Shown here: piece after piece, positions 35,594 to 47,447 of the stretch
Numbering within the stretch: position 1 is the stretch's first letter
Layout: each line of letters opens with the position of its first letter
From: Sipunculus nudus
Taxonomy: Eukaryota; Annelida; Sipuncula; Golfingiida; Sipunculidae
NCBI GenBank assembly: GCA_026874595.1
Contig: CM049315.1
Span: 19,241,664 to 19,305,663, forward strand
Length of the DNA: 64,000 nucleotides
Reading direction: 5' to 3'
Notes under the pieces: generated by a model
What the model saw: only the letters and a program-made list of their open reading frames with translations
Told to the model about the DNA's origin: nothing
The model's database searches: none
Made by a program: the position numbers and the translations under genes

Positions 35594-38500
35594 ACAAGGC
35601 CTACAGGCCTAATGCGAACCTGTGCAATGAGATTACACCAGGTATAATGCTTCAATGCTGTACCATTACTTTCCAAGAACATATGTAACATGTATATAAA
35701 CAATGCATGTACTAAACACTTAGAACAAGAAACATGGGTGCACACAACACAAAAACTAGAATATGGGTAGTCAACCAGCGACTACATGTATCCGCCAAAA
35801 TCAGAGTGGGAAAGGTGAAGTGAGGCATGGATTGAGTGGCAAGGGGAAATAGAGTGAGGTGTGTTGCATAATAGCCTGGATGTCTGCAGCCAAAATGTGT
35901 AGGTTGTGCCACCTACCACAAAATTCCAGAAAGCTGTCCCAGATGTATGAACATGTAAAATTTTAGGCAGATAAGTCAAACCACTACTGAGATACGAGTG
36001 ATTTTAGCCTACGGCAGACGGATGCTGTGTATGATTAAGAGATATGGGAGATCTATACACATGCAAAATTTAAGGGGAATATGTCAAACCAGTCCTGATA
36101 TATAAGCCTGAATGTCTGCAGTGTAAACATAAATATAGGTGGCGCCACCTGACACAAAATTGAGAAAGCTATCCAAGATGTATAAACATGCAAAATTTTA
36201 GACAGAAAAGTCACATCATTACTGAGATATGAATGATTTTAGCCAACGGCAGACAAACAGATGGATGCTGTGCAAAAATGGTGGCAGGTGGTGCCACCAA
36301 TTTGGTGTATGATTAAGAGCTATGTGAGATCTATAAACATGCAAAATTTTTGCCCGATCGGTCAAATGGTTCCTGAGATATGAGCTTGGATGTCTGCAGC
36401 GAAAATTTGAATGTAGGTGGCACCACCTGTCATAAAACAAGAAAGCTGTCTAGGATGTGTAAACCTGCAAAATTTTCAGGTGGATAAGTCAAACCACTGC
36501 CGAGATATGAGTCTTATATACAACGAAGAGATATACACATATGCCCAATGTCAGACTGATATGTCAACCCCTCCTGTGAAATAAGCAGGGACATACACTG
36601 TGCAAAAATTATTGTAGGTGGTGCCACCAGTCTTGTACACTATAAAGCTACCCGATATGTATATACATGCCTAATTTTAGGCTGATGTATCAAATTTCTT
36701 TGTAGAAATAAGCAGGCGCTTACACTGCTAAAGTCAATGTAGGTGGCACCACCTGTCTTGTAAATGAGAATACCATCAAAGACGCATAGACAGGTCAAAA
36801 TATCAGTCCAATACATCAAACTTCCCCAGAGTTTGATGCACTGGGCTGACAAGGCTTAGGTGAGTAAGGCAGTGGCCCCCGAGTGACCTGTGACAAATTG
36901 CTGCCTCAAGCTACTGCAGTGAGTAAACTCTTGACCTGCACCTGGCTAGACTGAGTGAACTTTTGACCTGTACCTGGCTGCACTGAGTGAACTCTTGACC
37001 TGTTGCATAATCTGACACAGTTGGCAGTCTGACAACTATAAATAGATTCAGGCTGACCTTTGGTGCCAAATATGCTGCAGTGAGCAGTCTGCCAAAGCTA
37101 TTAATAGAATGCAGCTGCTGCACTGAGTGAACTCTTGACCTATACCTGGCTGCACTTCTTCCAATCCTGGCACTGTGCCAAAACTATATATAGAGCTGAA
37201 ATCGTCTTGGCTAATGGCCAACATCAAGGCACTGGCAATCTGCGAATGGTAAACCAAGTGCTGCCATCTGTACACAAAAGTGGTCCCTACTTGAAATCAC
37301 TTTGAAATTTATTTTCCCAATACAAAATGCTTTTCAGCTGACTTTTTATAAGAAAAAGAAATCAGGAATATATGTAAAATTATTAGGGATGCATGCTGAA
37401 TGCAAAAATAAAATATAGATATATCTCATTGATGGCAAATTCTTAATTAAGTTGAGTAGGGATACCAATAATTTATAATCCACGTACAGTTGTCTTTATA
37501 TAGCCACAGAGAGCTGAATATCCATGATTGTAACATTGCCTGGTATGCCAAAACTATTTATAGAGCTGAAATCATCTGGGCTAATGGCCAACATCAAGGC
37601 ACTGGCAATCTGCGAATGGTAAACAAAGTGCTGCCATCTGTACACAAAAGTGGTCCCTACTTGAAATCACTTTTGAAATTTATTTTCCCAATACAAAATG
37701 TTTTCAGCTGACTTTTTATAAAAAAAAGAAATCAGGAATATATGTAAAATTATTAGGGATGCATACTGAATGCAAAATTAAAATACAGATATATCTCATT
37801 GATGGCAAATTCTTAATTAAGTTGAGTAGGGATACCAATAATTTATAATCCACATACAGTTGTCTTTATATAGCCACAGAGAGCTTAATATCCATGACTG
37901 TAACATTGCCTGGTATGATGAATAACTTAAATCATAAATCTAAATATTTTTAAAGATTTAAAAAAAAACTTTCTTGTCAATATTTACCAAAGATAACCTG
38001 AAATCTAAATGTCTAGTGGCATGATGTAATAGATGCTGATAAACTGGTGCCAGGCTAGATGTAACGGCATCACACAGCTAACATTTATGGTAAAATGACT
38101 CAATTCAATCTCCATAATTCAGCCAAAAATCATTCATGTGGAACCATTAATGACAATTATTATAAGAATTATTGTAGGGATTATTCTTGTAAAATATTTA
38201 ACAAACTGGCTTCAGTGGCATCAGTTGAAAAACATTTCGCAGGTTTATAACTCATATAGGAAGATAAAGCAAACTGGCTAAGTTCAGCTTCCCGTAACTC
38301 AGCCAAAAATCACTGAACCTAAACCATTTGAACAAACTTGAATTATCAACATCTGAGGATAATTAATGTGTGAGATTTAAGAAATTGGCCCTGTGGTTTT
38401 TGTTGAGAAGATCTTTGTAGCCACTGAGCTAAAATGGGCTGTTATGGCATATGACTAAATTCAGCTCCTATAACTTAGCCAAAAGTCACTGAAAAGAGAC

Positions 38501-39135
38501 CGTTTGAACAAACTTCAGAAAGCACTACCCTAGGATCATTTCTGTGCGATATTAAACATTTTGGCCATATGGTTTCAGAGAAGAAGTTTTTTGTAGTCCT
38601 CAGTGTGATACAAGCACTGATGACCCCGTACAAAAAAGGCCAATGCAGGTGGCGCCACCAATACCTCAATTTCAGATATGATCTATGTGACCAACATTGG
38701 CATAAAATTTGGTGATGATAGCTCCAGCCATTTCTGAGATTTGAATTTTAATATGCTTTTTTGAACAGATATTAAAGTTCAACCTCCTGTAACTCTGCCA
38801 AAAATCTCCGAACTAGAACCATTCGAACAAACTTGAGAAAGATTGTTCCAGGGATCATTTCTGTGAAATATTGAACAATTTGGCTGAACAGTTTCAGAGA
38901 AGAAGATTTTTAAAGCTTTTTTAGCTTTTTCCCCATAAAATCTAAGAAAATGCAGTTAGAAAAAAAATAAACAAAATCCAAATAGTTTTTTGGATGACTG
39001 ATTATTTGCAAAAAAAATTGGGTGATGCTAGCTCCTGCTGTTTTTGAGATAGCTATGGTTAACGTACAGACGACGCACAACGTACGACGCACGATACACG
39101 ACGCTGCACCATCCCATAAGCTCACAGGTTCGCTA
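35594..39135 (-). mobile_element. Helentron/HINE-like element, family B, copy 2
   Basis: It starts ACAAGGCCTACAGGCCT followed by a perfect GCGAACCTGTG, and ends CACAGGTTCGC-TA, an 11-bp exact subterminal inverted repeat. Its interior is as in copy 1, plus one extra roughly 370-bp tandem unit (37173-37915). The last 100 bp include irregular 'gacgcac' repeats, parallel to the GACG run of family A. Confidence 0.65.
37173..37915. repeat. Tandem duplication of about 370 bp, block 2 only
   Basis: The segment 'gccaaaactatatatagagc' through 'acattgcctggtatg' is repeated directly (second unit starts at about 37548). Block 1 has a single copy (about 23255-23625), so the duplication followed block duplication. 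Confidence 0.8.
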
Positions 39136-40640
39136 ATAAGTTAACTAATGATGAATAAAATCCATTTACAAACTAGAATACGGGTAGTCGACAAGTGACT
39201 ACGTGTATCTGCCAAAATCAGAGAAGGACGGGTGAAGTGAGGCATGGATTGAGTGGCAAGGGGATATAGAGTTACATGTGTTAAATATTAGAATGGATCT
39301 CTGCCACAAACATGATTGTAGGTGGGGCCACCTGTTATTTGAAAGAGAAACTATCCAAGATATATACACATGCAAAATTTCATGTGGAAAAGTCAAACCA
39401 CTGTAGAGATATGAGTGATTTTATCCCACAGCAGACAAACAGATGGACGCTGTGCAAAAATGGCTGCAGGTGGCGCCACCATTTTTGTGTATGTTATAAA
39501 GCTATCCAAGGGCTACATTTGTGTAAAAAAATTTTCCTGATTGGTTGAATGAGTCCCGAGATATAAGCATGGATGTCTACAGCGTGAACATGAATGTAGG
39601 TGGCGCCACCTGTCATAAAATCAAGAAAGCTATGCGGGATGTATAAGCATGCTGAATTTCGATAAAATTTGGTCAAACCACTGCAGAGATATGAGTGATT
39701 TTAACCAAAGGCAGACAAACAGATGGACGCTGTGCAAAAATGGCTGCAGGTGGTGCCACCATTTTTGTGTATGTTATAAAGCTATCCAAGGGCTACATTT
39801 GTGTAAATTTTATTTCCTGATTGGTCAAACGGTTCCCGAGATATGAGCTTGGAAGTCTGCAGCGTTAACGTGAATGTAGGTGGCGCCACCTGTCATAAAA
39901 TCAAGAAAGCTATCTAGGATGTATATGCATGCTGAATTTTAGGTGAATTAGTCAAACCACTGCAGAGATGTGAGTGATTAACCCCGGGTATATGAACAAA
40001 TTGACACTGTGCAAACATGGTTGCAGGTGGCGCCACCTTTTGTTGTGTATGTTATAAAGCTATCCCAGGGCTACATTTGTGTAAAATTTTTTTCCGGATC
40101 AGTCAAACGGTTCCCGAGATATATGGGTTTATGTGCGGAGCGGTAACGTGAATGTAGGTGGCGCCACCTGTCATAAAATCGAGAAAGCTATCTAGGATGT
40201 ATACGCATGCCGAATTTTAGGTGAATTAGTCAAACCACTGCAGAGATATGAGTGATTTTAACCCCAGGCAGATGAACAGATGGACACTGTGCAAACATGG
40301 TTGCAGGTGGCACCACCTTTTGTTGTGTATGTTATAAAGCTATCCCAGTGCTACATTTGTGTAAAATTTTTTTCCTGATCGGTCAAACGGTTCCCGAGAT
40401 ATGGGTTTATGTGTGGAAACAGATGCACAAACGGACGCTGGGCAGAGACGAAAGGTCAGAGGTCAAGGTCACTTGGTTAGGCACTAGTTCACATGTGACC
40501 CGATAATTTGTGCAAGTTTCGGAAAAATCTGTCCAGTAGTCTCAACGTAGTTCTCTGGAAACGAACGCCGCGGCGGAACCTGGTCAAAAACATAGTATCC
40601 GCAAAACTTCTTTTTGGCGGATACAATAAATCTCTTAATT
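39136..40640. repeat. GGTGGCGCCACC repeat tract ending in a hairpin terminus
   Basis: About four diverged units of roughly 280 bp, each with AGGTGGCGCCACCT followed by 'gtcataaaatc'. It begins with the same lead-in as family A copy 2 ('gtgactacgtgtatctgcc'). The tract ends with GTATCCGC (40595-40602), a 14-nt loop and GCGGATAC (40617-40624). A related but diverged end lies at 6010-6050. This is probably a further repeat family whose other end I could not define. Confidence 0.6.
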
Positions 40641-41430
40641 GTCTGTTATTTGTTTATGATACATTGATTCAGGAATTTGCATCCAACAATTTCTTACAGA
40701 TGTCTCCCACATCATTTGGCAACAGCCAACAGATAATGGGATGTGTCCCACCCAGATCTAGTAAATTTATATTAATACACAACACAATTAAATAATTTAT
40801 TAAATAGTAAAATAAATAGTAAAGAATTATTAAATAGATTGATTTATCTAGTTGTACGAAATGGTTTTCTAACACTGAGTCCCTCTTTCAAATATTAACA
40901 GAGATTAAGTACAGGATATCTATCTGTATAGAAATAGATAATGAATATGGAAATATGATTATGAATATATACATTTGAAATTTGGTTCCACAGAGAGATG
41001 CTGTATTGGATGCTGTAGTGTTGATTTTATTTCCCAGGTGTTTTTTTTTTATATTTTGTGTATTTACAGAGCTGATGTCCCATTGTCTGAATTTTACAGC
41101 TGCTGTATTTATTTTTTCTTTAGCATGCATTGTGGTGGCAAAATGCCACAGGACATTCCATATACCAATTCTGAATAACAGGGGACAAACTGTCACTGCC
41201 GCTTGTGAACTTGACAACATGTCACAGTTTACCACACATTTGTAAAATCATGCATGACTATGAATTTATGTCCAACATATAATCACAATATTGTACACAT
41301 GTAATAACACATGCATGTACATACATGTATGGATGATGTATGCATATGTACAATATGTATATTTTTACATGCATTGGCACATTTGAACACATGTATACAT
41401 GTATATTTGTGTCAACAATATTTATGTATT
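40641..41430. other. Unassigned unique AT-rich stretch
   Basis: No recognisable coding or repeat structure. Overlapping frames near 40975-41245 on both strands look like chance. Confidence 0.45.
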
Positions 41431-42656
41431 TCAGACAGCCATGATGAGTAAATAAAGTTAAGTTGACAGACATTCAGACAGCCATGATGAGTAAATAAAG
41501 ATAAGCTGACAGACATTCAGACAGCCATGATGAGTAAATAAAGATAAGTTGACAGACATTTACACAGCCATGATGAGTAAATAAAGATAAGTTGACAGAC
41601 ATTCAGACTGCCATGATGAGTAAATAAAGATAAGTTGACAGACATTCAGGATGAGTAAATAAAGATAAGTTGACAGACATTCTGAATTTCAGACAGCCAT
41701 GATGAGTAAATAAAGACAAGTTGACAGACATTCAGACAGCCATGATGAGTAAATATAGAGAAGTTGACAGACATTTAGACAGCTATGATGAGTAAATAAA
41801 GATAAATTGACAGACATTCAGACAGCCATGATGAGTAAATAAAGATAAGTTGACAGACATTCAGACAGCCATGATATGTAAATAAAGATAAGTTGACAGA
41901 CATTCAGACAGCCATAATGAGGAAATAAAGATAAGTTGACAGACATTCAGACAGCCATGATGAGTAAATAAAGATAAGTTGACAGACATTTACACAGCCA
42001 TGATGAGTAAATAAAGATAAGTTGACAGACATTCAGACAGCCATGATGAGTAAATAAAGATAAGTTGACAGAGATTCTGAATTTCAGACAGCCATGATGA
42101 GTAAATAAAGACAAGTTGACAGACATTCAGACAGCCATGATGAGTAAATAAAGAGAAGTTGACAGACATTCAGACAGCCATGATGATTAAATAAAGATAA
42201 GTTGACACATTCAGACAGGCATGATGAGTAAATAAAGATAAGTTGACAGACATTTACACAGCCATGATGGGTAAATAAAGATAAGTTGACAGGCATTCAG
42301 ACTGCCATGATGAGTAAATAAAGATAAATTGATAGAAATTCAGACAGCCATAATGAGTAAATAAAGATAAGTTGACAGACATTCAGACAGCCATGATGAG
42401 TAAAAAAAGATAAGTTGACAGACATTTACACAGCCATGATGAGTAAATAAAGATAAGTTGACAGACATTCAGACAGCCATGATGAGTAAATAAAGATAAG
42501 TTGACAGACATTCAGACAGTCATGCATGATGAGTAAATAAAGATAAGTTGACAGACATTCAGACAGCCATGATGAGTAAATAAAGATAAGTTGACAGACA
42601 TTCAGACAGCCATGATGAATAAATAAAGATAAGTTGACAGACATTCAGACAGCCAT
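41431..42656. repeat. 43-bp minisatellite array
   Basis: About 28 head-to-tail units of 'gacagacattcagacagcca' plus 'tgatgagtaaataaagataa' plus 'gtt'. A few units carry small insertions or deletions (for example near 41650, 41690 and 42520). Each unit contains TAAATAAAG. The array begins and ends cleanly in AT-rich DNA. Confidence 0.95.
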
Positions 42657-43949
42657 GTAACATTTATATATTAATATAAATATATATATATATATATTGT
42701 AATTTATATATCATAATTTAAAATAATTTGTATATTTATATTTATAAATCTAAAATTTAGCAGATGTTAATGCAAAATTTTTAACATTGTTATAAGTATA
42801 TATGAACATAAGTTGTTAAAAAAATAAAACTCAGTCATAGTTGAATCTGTATTAAATAGTATAATCTTATTTTAATATTTCTAAAAATTTCCATTTTCTG
42901 CAATTACTCATATATTGGGTTTCACAATGCTAATGGTAAGCTGTGATGTTTGTCAAGTTCTTCGTATCACTTTGTCCTATGATTATTTTGTCTTGGTACA
43001 CTTTGTCCTGAGGCATTTTGTCCAGTATTGTTTAACTGGATCTTGCCCCCTGGGCATGGAAGGTAAAGAATTTTGATGAAACTAAAATGAGGTTCATTTG
43101 GCAGCACAATGTGTTGTCGTCTTCCAGTTCTGAGCTTGGTCTTGAGACATCCAATTCAGCAAAGATCAGCAGAGCAGAACTGGTCAACATTTACCAAGGG
43201 AATTTTGCAATTCAGGGTGAATAAGAGGTTGGTTTCTCAGGCACTGTTCAGAAATAAATGCGGGTGGGCAGTTATTTTTTGTACCTTGATCTTCATTTTA
43301 GGGTTTTGATATAAATTTCATATGATCAGGCGATAACAAGATGAGAATAGAATTGGTTTGCAAAATTTACTTTATATATTCTATAAAGATATGTCTGTGT
43401 GGCTAGAGCTCAAAATCTGTCAATTTCAACTGAAAATATAAAAAAAAAGAATGAAAAAAATCCTGTGGGAGGGGGTTAAACTGGTGTCTGAGAAACCAGG
43501 GTTTCATATTTGTTTTAGTGTACTAATTATAAATGTATTGTTTTAAATCAAGAAATATGGACTGGTGTAACAAAATTTGTTATTTCTGTAATGTCAACAT
43601 GATACATTAAAATCTGAAATGACAGATCATTTATGAAATTTACCCTTGTAATATTTGACTTGGTAAGAGTATTTTTTAAACTGTCATATCTGCACTGGTT
43701 GGCTATACAATGTAAACCAATTTTTTAGTTTATGACCTGGTTAACAGTTTAAATACTGATTGACAATTTGACCTGGTTGGGTCAGTGAACCTGTGTGGTA
43801 CTTGATAAAGAATGTACTAACCATTAACTCCTAACCATTGAACAGTTCTTTCAAATTGCTTAAGCACTTGGTAATAGGAAACCTTGAAATGTGATTACTT
43901 GCTATGTCAAATTGCTTTTCAGTCCATCTAGAAATGAAACATGCATTTG
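42657..43949. other. AT-rich non-coding stretch
   Basis: There is a short (TA)n tract near 42675-42697 and a cluster of 'ctttgtcct'-like motifs at 42965-43025. Otherwise no gene or repeat end can be supported. Confidence 0.5.
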
Positions 43950-46160
43950 AAAAGACCATCCTGGTTTTTGTTATGAAACTTTGATTGAGGTTTGGATAGA
44001 AAATTGTGTGCTTTTGAATTTCAGACCAACAGGATTCCAGGTATTGAAATGTTGAGGATTTGCAGCTATAGAGAATTGTCCTTTTGTTTTTCAGACCAAC
44101 AAGATAAAAGTTCAGGTAATGGTGATGGAGGTTTGGCACCTATAGAAAATTGTTTGTTTGCATGAAAGATTTTATTAACACAAGATAGTACTAAATACAC
44201 GGTGATCATGAAGGGAATTCAGAGTATCAAAGGGATTGAGTGCAAGCCTGAAGGCTTAGGTTTGTTGCTCCCATGACATACAGAATTATTGATTATTGAC
44301 AGTATTAGAGAATTGTGTGCTTTTGTATTTCAGACCAACAAGATTCCAGTTCAGAGAATGGTGATTGAGGACTGGCACTTGTAGAAAATTGTGTGATTTT
44401 GAATTTCAGACCAACAGGATTGCAGTTCAGGGAATGGTGATTGAGGACTGGCACCTATAGAAAATTGTTTGTTTGCATGAAAGATTTTATTAATACAAGA
44501 TAGTACAAAATACACGGTGATCATGACAGTATTAGAAAATTGTGTGCTTTTGTATTTCAGACCAACAAGATTCCAGTTCAGGGAATGGTGATTGAGGACT
44601 GGCACCTATAGAAAATTGTTTGTTTGCATGAAAGATTTTATTAATACAAGATAGTACAAAATACACGGTGATCATGACAGTATTAGAAAATTGTGTGCTT
44701 TTGTATTTCAGACCAACAAGATTCCAGTTCAGGGAATGGTGATTGAGGACTGGCACCTATAGAAAATTGTTTGTTTGCATGAAAGATTTTATTAATACAA
44801 GATAGTACAAAATACACGGTGATCATGACAGTATTAGAAAATTGTGTGCTTTTGTATTTCAGACCAACAAGATTCCAGTTCAGGGAATGGTGATTGAGGA
44901 CTGGCACCTATAGAAAATTGTTTGTTTGCATGAAAGATTTTATTAATACAAGATAGTACAAAATACACGGTGATCATGACAGTATTAGAAAATTGTGTGC
45001 TTTTGTATTTCAGACCAACAAGATTCCAGTTCAGGGAATGGTGATTGAGGACTGGCACCTATAGAAAATTGTTTGTTTGCATGAAAGATTTTATTAATAC
45101 AAGATAGTACAAAATACACGGTGATCATGACAGTATTAGAAAATTGTGTGCTTTTGTATTTCAGACCAACAAGATTCCAGTTCAGGGAATGGTGATTGAG
45201 GACTGGCACCTATAGAAAATTGTTTGTTTGCATGAAAGATTTTATTAATACAAGATAGTACAAAATACACGGTGATCATGACAGTATTAGAAAATTGTGT
45301 GCTTTTGTATTTCAGACCAACAAGATTCCAGTTCAGGGAATGGTGATTGAGGACTGGCACCTATAGAAAATTGTTTGTTTGCATGAAAGATTTTATTAAT
45401 ACAAGATAGTACAAAATACACGGTGATCATGACAGTATTAGAAAATTGTGTGCTTTTGTATTTCAGACCAACAAGATTCCAGTTCAGGGAATGGTGATTG
45501 AGGACTGGCACCTATAGAAAATTGTTTGTTTGCATGAAAGATTTTATCAATACAAGATAGTACAAAATACACGGTGATCATGACAGTATTAGAAAATTGT
45601 GTGCTTTTGTATTTCAGACCAACAAGATTCCAGTTCAGGGAATGGTGATTGAGGACTGGCACCTATAGAAAATTGTTTGTTTGCATGAAAGATTTTATTA
45701 ATACAAGATAGTACAAAATACACGGTGATCATGACAGTATTAGAAAATTGTGTGCTTTTGTATTTCAGACCAACAAGATTCCAGTTCAGGGAATGGTGAT
45801 TGAGGACTGGCACCTATAGAAAATTGTTTGTTTGCATGAAAGATTTTATTAATTCAAGATAGTACAAAATACACGGTGATCATGACAGTATTAGAAAATT
45901 GTGTGCTTTTGTATTTCAGACCAACAAGATTCCAGTTCAGGGAATGGTGATTGAGGACTGGCACCTATAGAAAATTGTGCTTTTGTATTTCAGACCAACA
46001 GGATTCCAGGTCTTGAAATGTTGAGGATTGGCACCTACAGAAAATTGTGTCCTTTTAAATTTTAGTCCAACAGGATTGCAGGTCTTGAAATGTTGATAGA
46101 GGATTTGCACTTATAGAAAATGGTGTGATAATGCATTTCAGACCAATCAGGATTCCAGTG
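43950..46160. repeat. 151-bp tandem array with diverged edges
   Basis: Nine full near-identical 151-bp units start at 44526, 44677, 44828 and so on, followed by a partial tenth at 45885. Diverged relatives lie on both sides (43950-44520 and 45975-46160). Each unit has 'tgtgcttttgtatttcagac', then 'caacaagattccagttcagg', and ends 'aaatacacggtgatcatga'. Core units differ at only one or two positions, which implies recent amplification or strong homogenisation. Minus-strand 74-codon frames repeat every 151 bp only because of the array. Confidence 0.93.
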
Positions 46161-46196
46161 TGGCTGTCACTTATGAGCACATTCTCATGAGCAATA

Positions 46197-46389
46197 CAAT
46201 GAAACCTTTGTTAAGAGACCAGTGGTGGGACTGGCCAAAAGTTGTCTTAATTCACCAGTGGTCCTATTAGACAGGTCAGTTATAACCAATGTGAATGCTT
46301 TCAGTTAACCCAAGGATCTTTATGGATAGGTGGTCATATAAGACAGGTTGTCTCTTAAAGATAGGTGTTCTTTCAGACAGGTTCCACTG
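46197..46389. mobile_element. Small MITE-like element with pogo-type ends
   Basis: 193 bp with imperfect terminal inverted repeats (left CAATGAAACCTTTGTTAAGA; right end CAGACAGGTTCCACTG, whose complement starts CAGTGGAACCTGTCT). TA dinucleotides flank both ends (46195-46196 and 46390-46391). CAGTGGAACCT-like ends and TA targets suit pogo/Tigger-related MITEs. The interior has repeated 'gacaggt' motifs and no ORF. Confidence 0.5.
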
Positions 46390-46399
46390 TACAAGCAAG

Positions 46400-46809
46400 G
46401 ACCTGGAAAGGTTTACCTGATATGGTATCTAAGAGAGGGTTTGTTTTTTTTTCTGACACATCAGAAATTCAATATATCTATGAGGTATACACTTTCTGTT
46501 AATAAACAATTTCTCAACAACTCCTTGAGAATTTTCTGCATTGCAAATTTAACACACATTGGTATCGTAATTAGACTTCTGGGCATCCATCTTTTCACAG
46601 ATCTCAAGAACATAACTTATAGGGAGGCCTGGTAGAAAACTAAAGTCCAAATTAGTTCTCACTATGTGTTTTTCAGAAACATGTACTTTGGGAATTGAGT
46701 AAGACATTAAATTGAGGGGGACAGGGAACAACCCAGCTCCATTGACTGTTTAATTTTAACTAACATCTCTAATTTTACCTGCAGAGAACCAACTCAATAT
46801 ACCATAATA
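46400..46809. other. Unassigned stretch between the MITE and the 35-bp minisatellite
   Basis: No gene or repeat boundary is recognised. A 95-codon frame overlapping the MITE and this stretch has no family resemblance. Confidence 0.4.
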
Positions 46810-47447
46810 AGAATCATATCTTTGAATCAGGCTGCAGGTGGGATAGGTGCGCAGGGGATATAGTGACCAGCTCTATGGTGCTGCTGCAGGATATATGACC
46901 AGCTCGATGGTGGTGCTACAGGGAATATGGTGACCAGCTCTATGGTGGTGCTACAGGGGATATGTTGACCACCTGTATGGTGGTGCTATAGGAGATATAA
47001 TGACCAGCTCTATATTTGTGCCCAAAGACATATAATAATCAAATATATGATTACATTTGCAGGGGATCTGGTGACCAGCTCTGTGGTGGTGCTGCCGGCA
47101 AATAAGTTACCAGCTCTATGGTTGTGCTACAGGTGGTATTGTGACCAGCTCTATGGTGGCGCTGCAGGGGAAAATTAGTCTAGCTCTGTGCTGCAGGGGA
47201 TATAGTGACCAGCTCTATGGTGGTGCTACAGGGGATATAGTGCCCAGCACTTTGGTGGTGCTACAGGGGATATAGTGACCAGCTCTTTAATGGTGCTACA
47301 GGGCACATAGTGACCAGCAGTCACCAGCTGTATGGTGATGCTGCTCGGAATACCGTGACCAGCTGTATGGTGGTGCTACAGGGGGCATAGTGACCAGCTC
47401 TGAGATAGTGCTACAAGGGATATAGTGCCTACCTCTATGATGGTGCT
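46810..47447. repeat. About 35-bp minisatellite, left part
   Basis: Diverged tandem units of 'gtgaccagctctatggtggt' plus 'gctacaggggatata', about 18 units. The array is split by the LINE insertion and continues after 49254. Confidence 0.9.

Larger units (their letters stand above)
26576..39135. repeat. Composite duplicated block, copy 2
   Basis: It starts with the same 'agtgatttacaagctattta' and ends at the same family B terminus as block 1, in the same internal order. It differs by lacking the family A insertion (intact A8 site at 26712-26719), by an LTR element in the satellite, a probable solo LTR in the minisatellite, a much longer G-rich array and a roughly 370-bp tandem duplication at 37173-37915. 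The right flanks of the two blocks are unrelated immediately past the CTA terminus. Confidence 0.8.

Noticed and set aside
41431-42656. CRISPR-like appearance of regular 43-bp repeats
   Set aside because: Units are contiguous, with no unique spacers, in an animal-type genome.
42965-43025. Cluster of 'ctttgtcct' motifs as a transposon end
   Set aside because: No partner inverted repeat or target duplication was found.
44351-45813. Serial 74-codon minus-strand ORFs (MPVLNHHSLN...)
   Set aside because: They recur every 151 bp because of the tandem array. 151 is not a multiple of 3, so they overlap in rotating frames and do not form a protein repeat.
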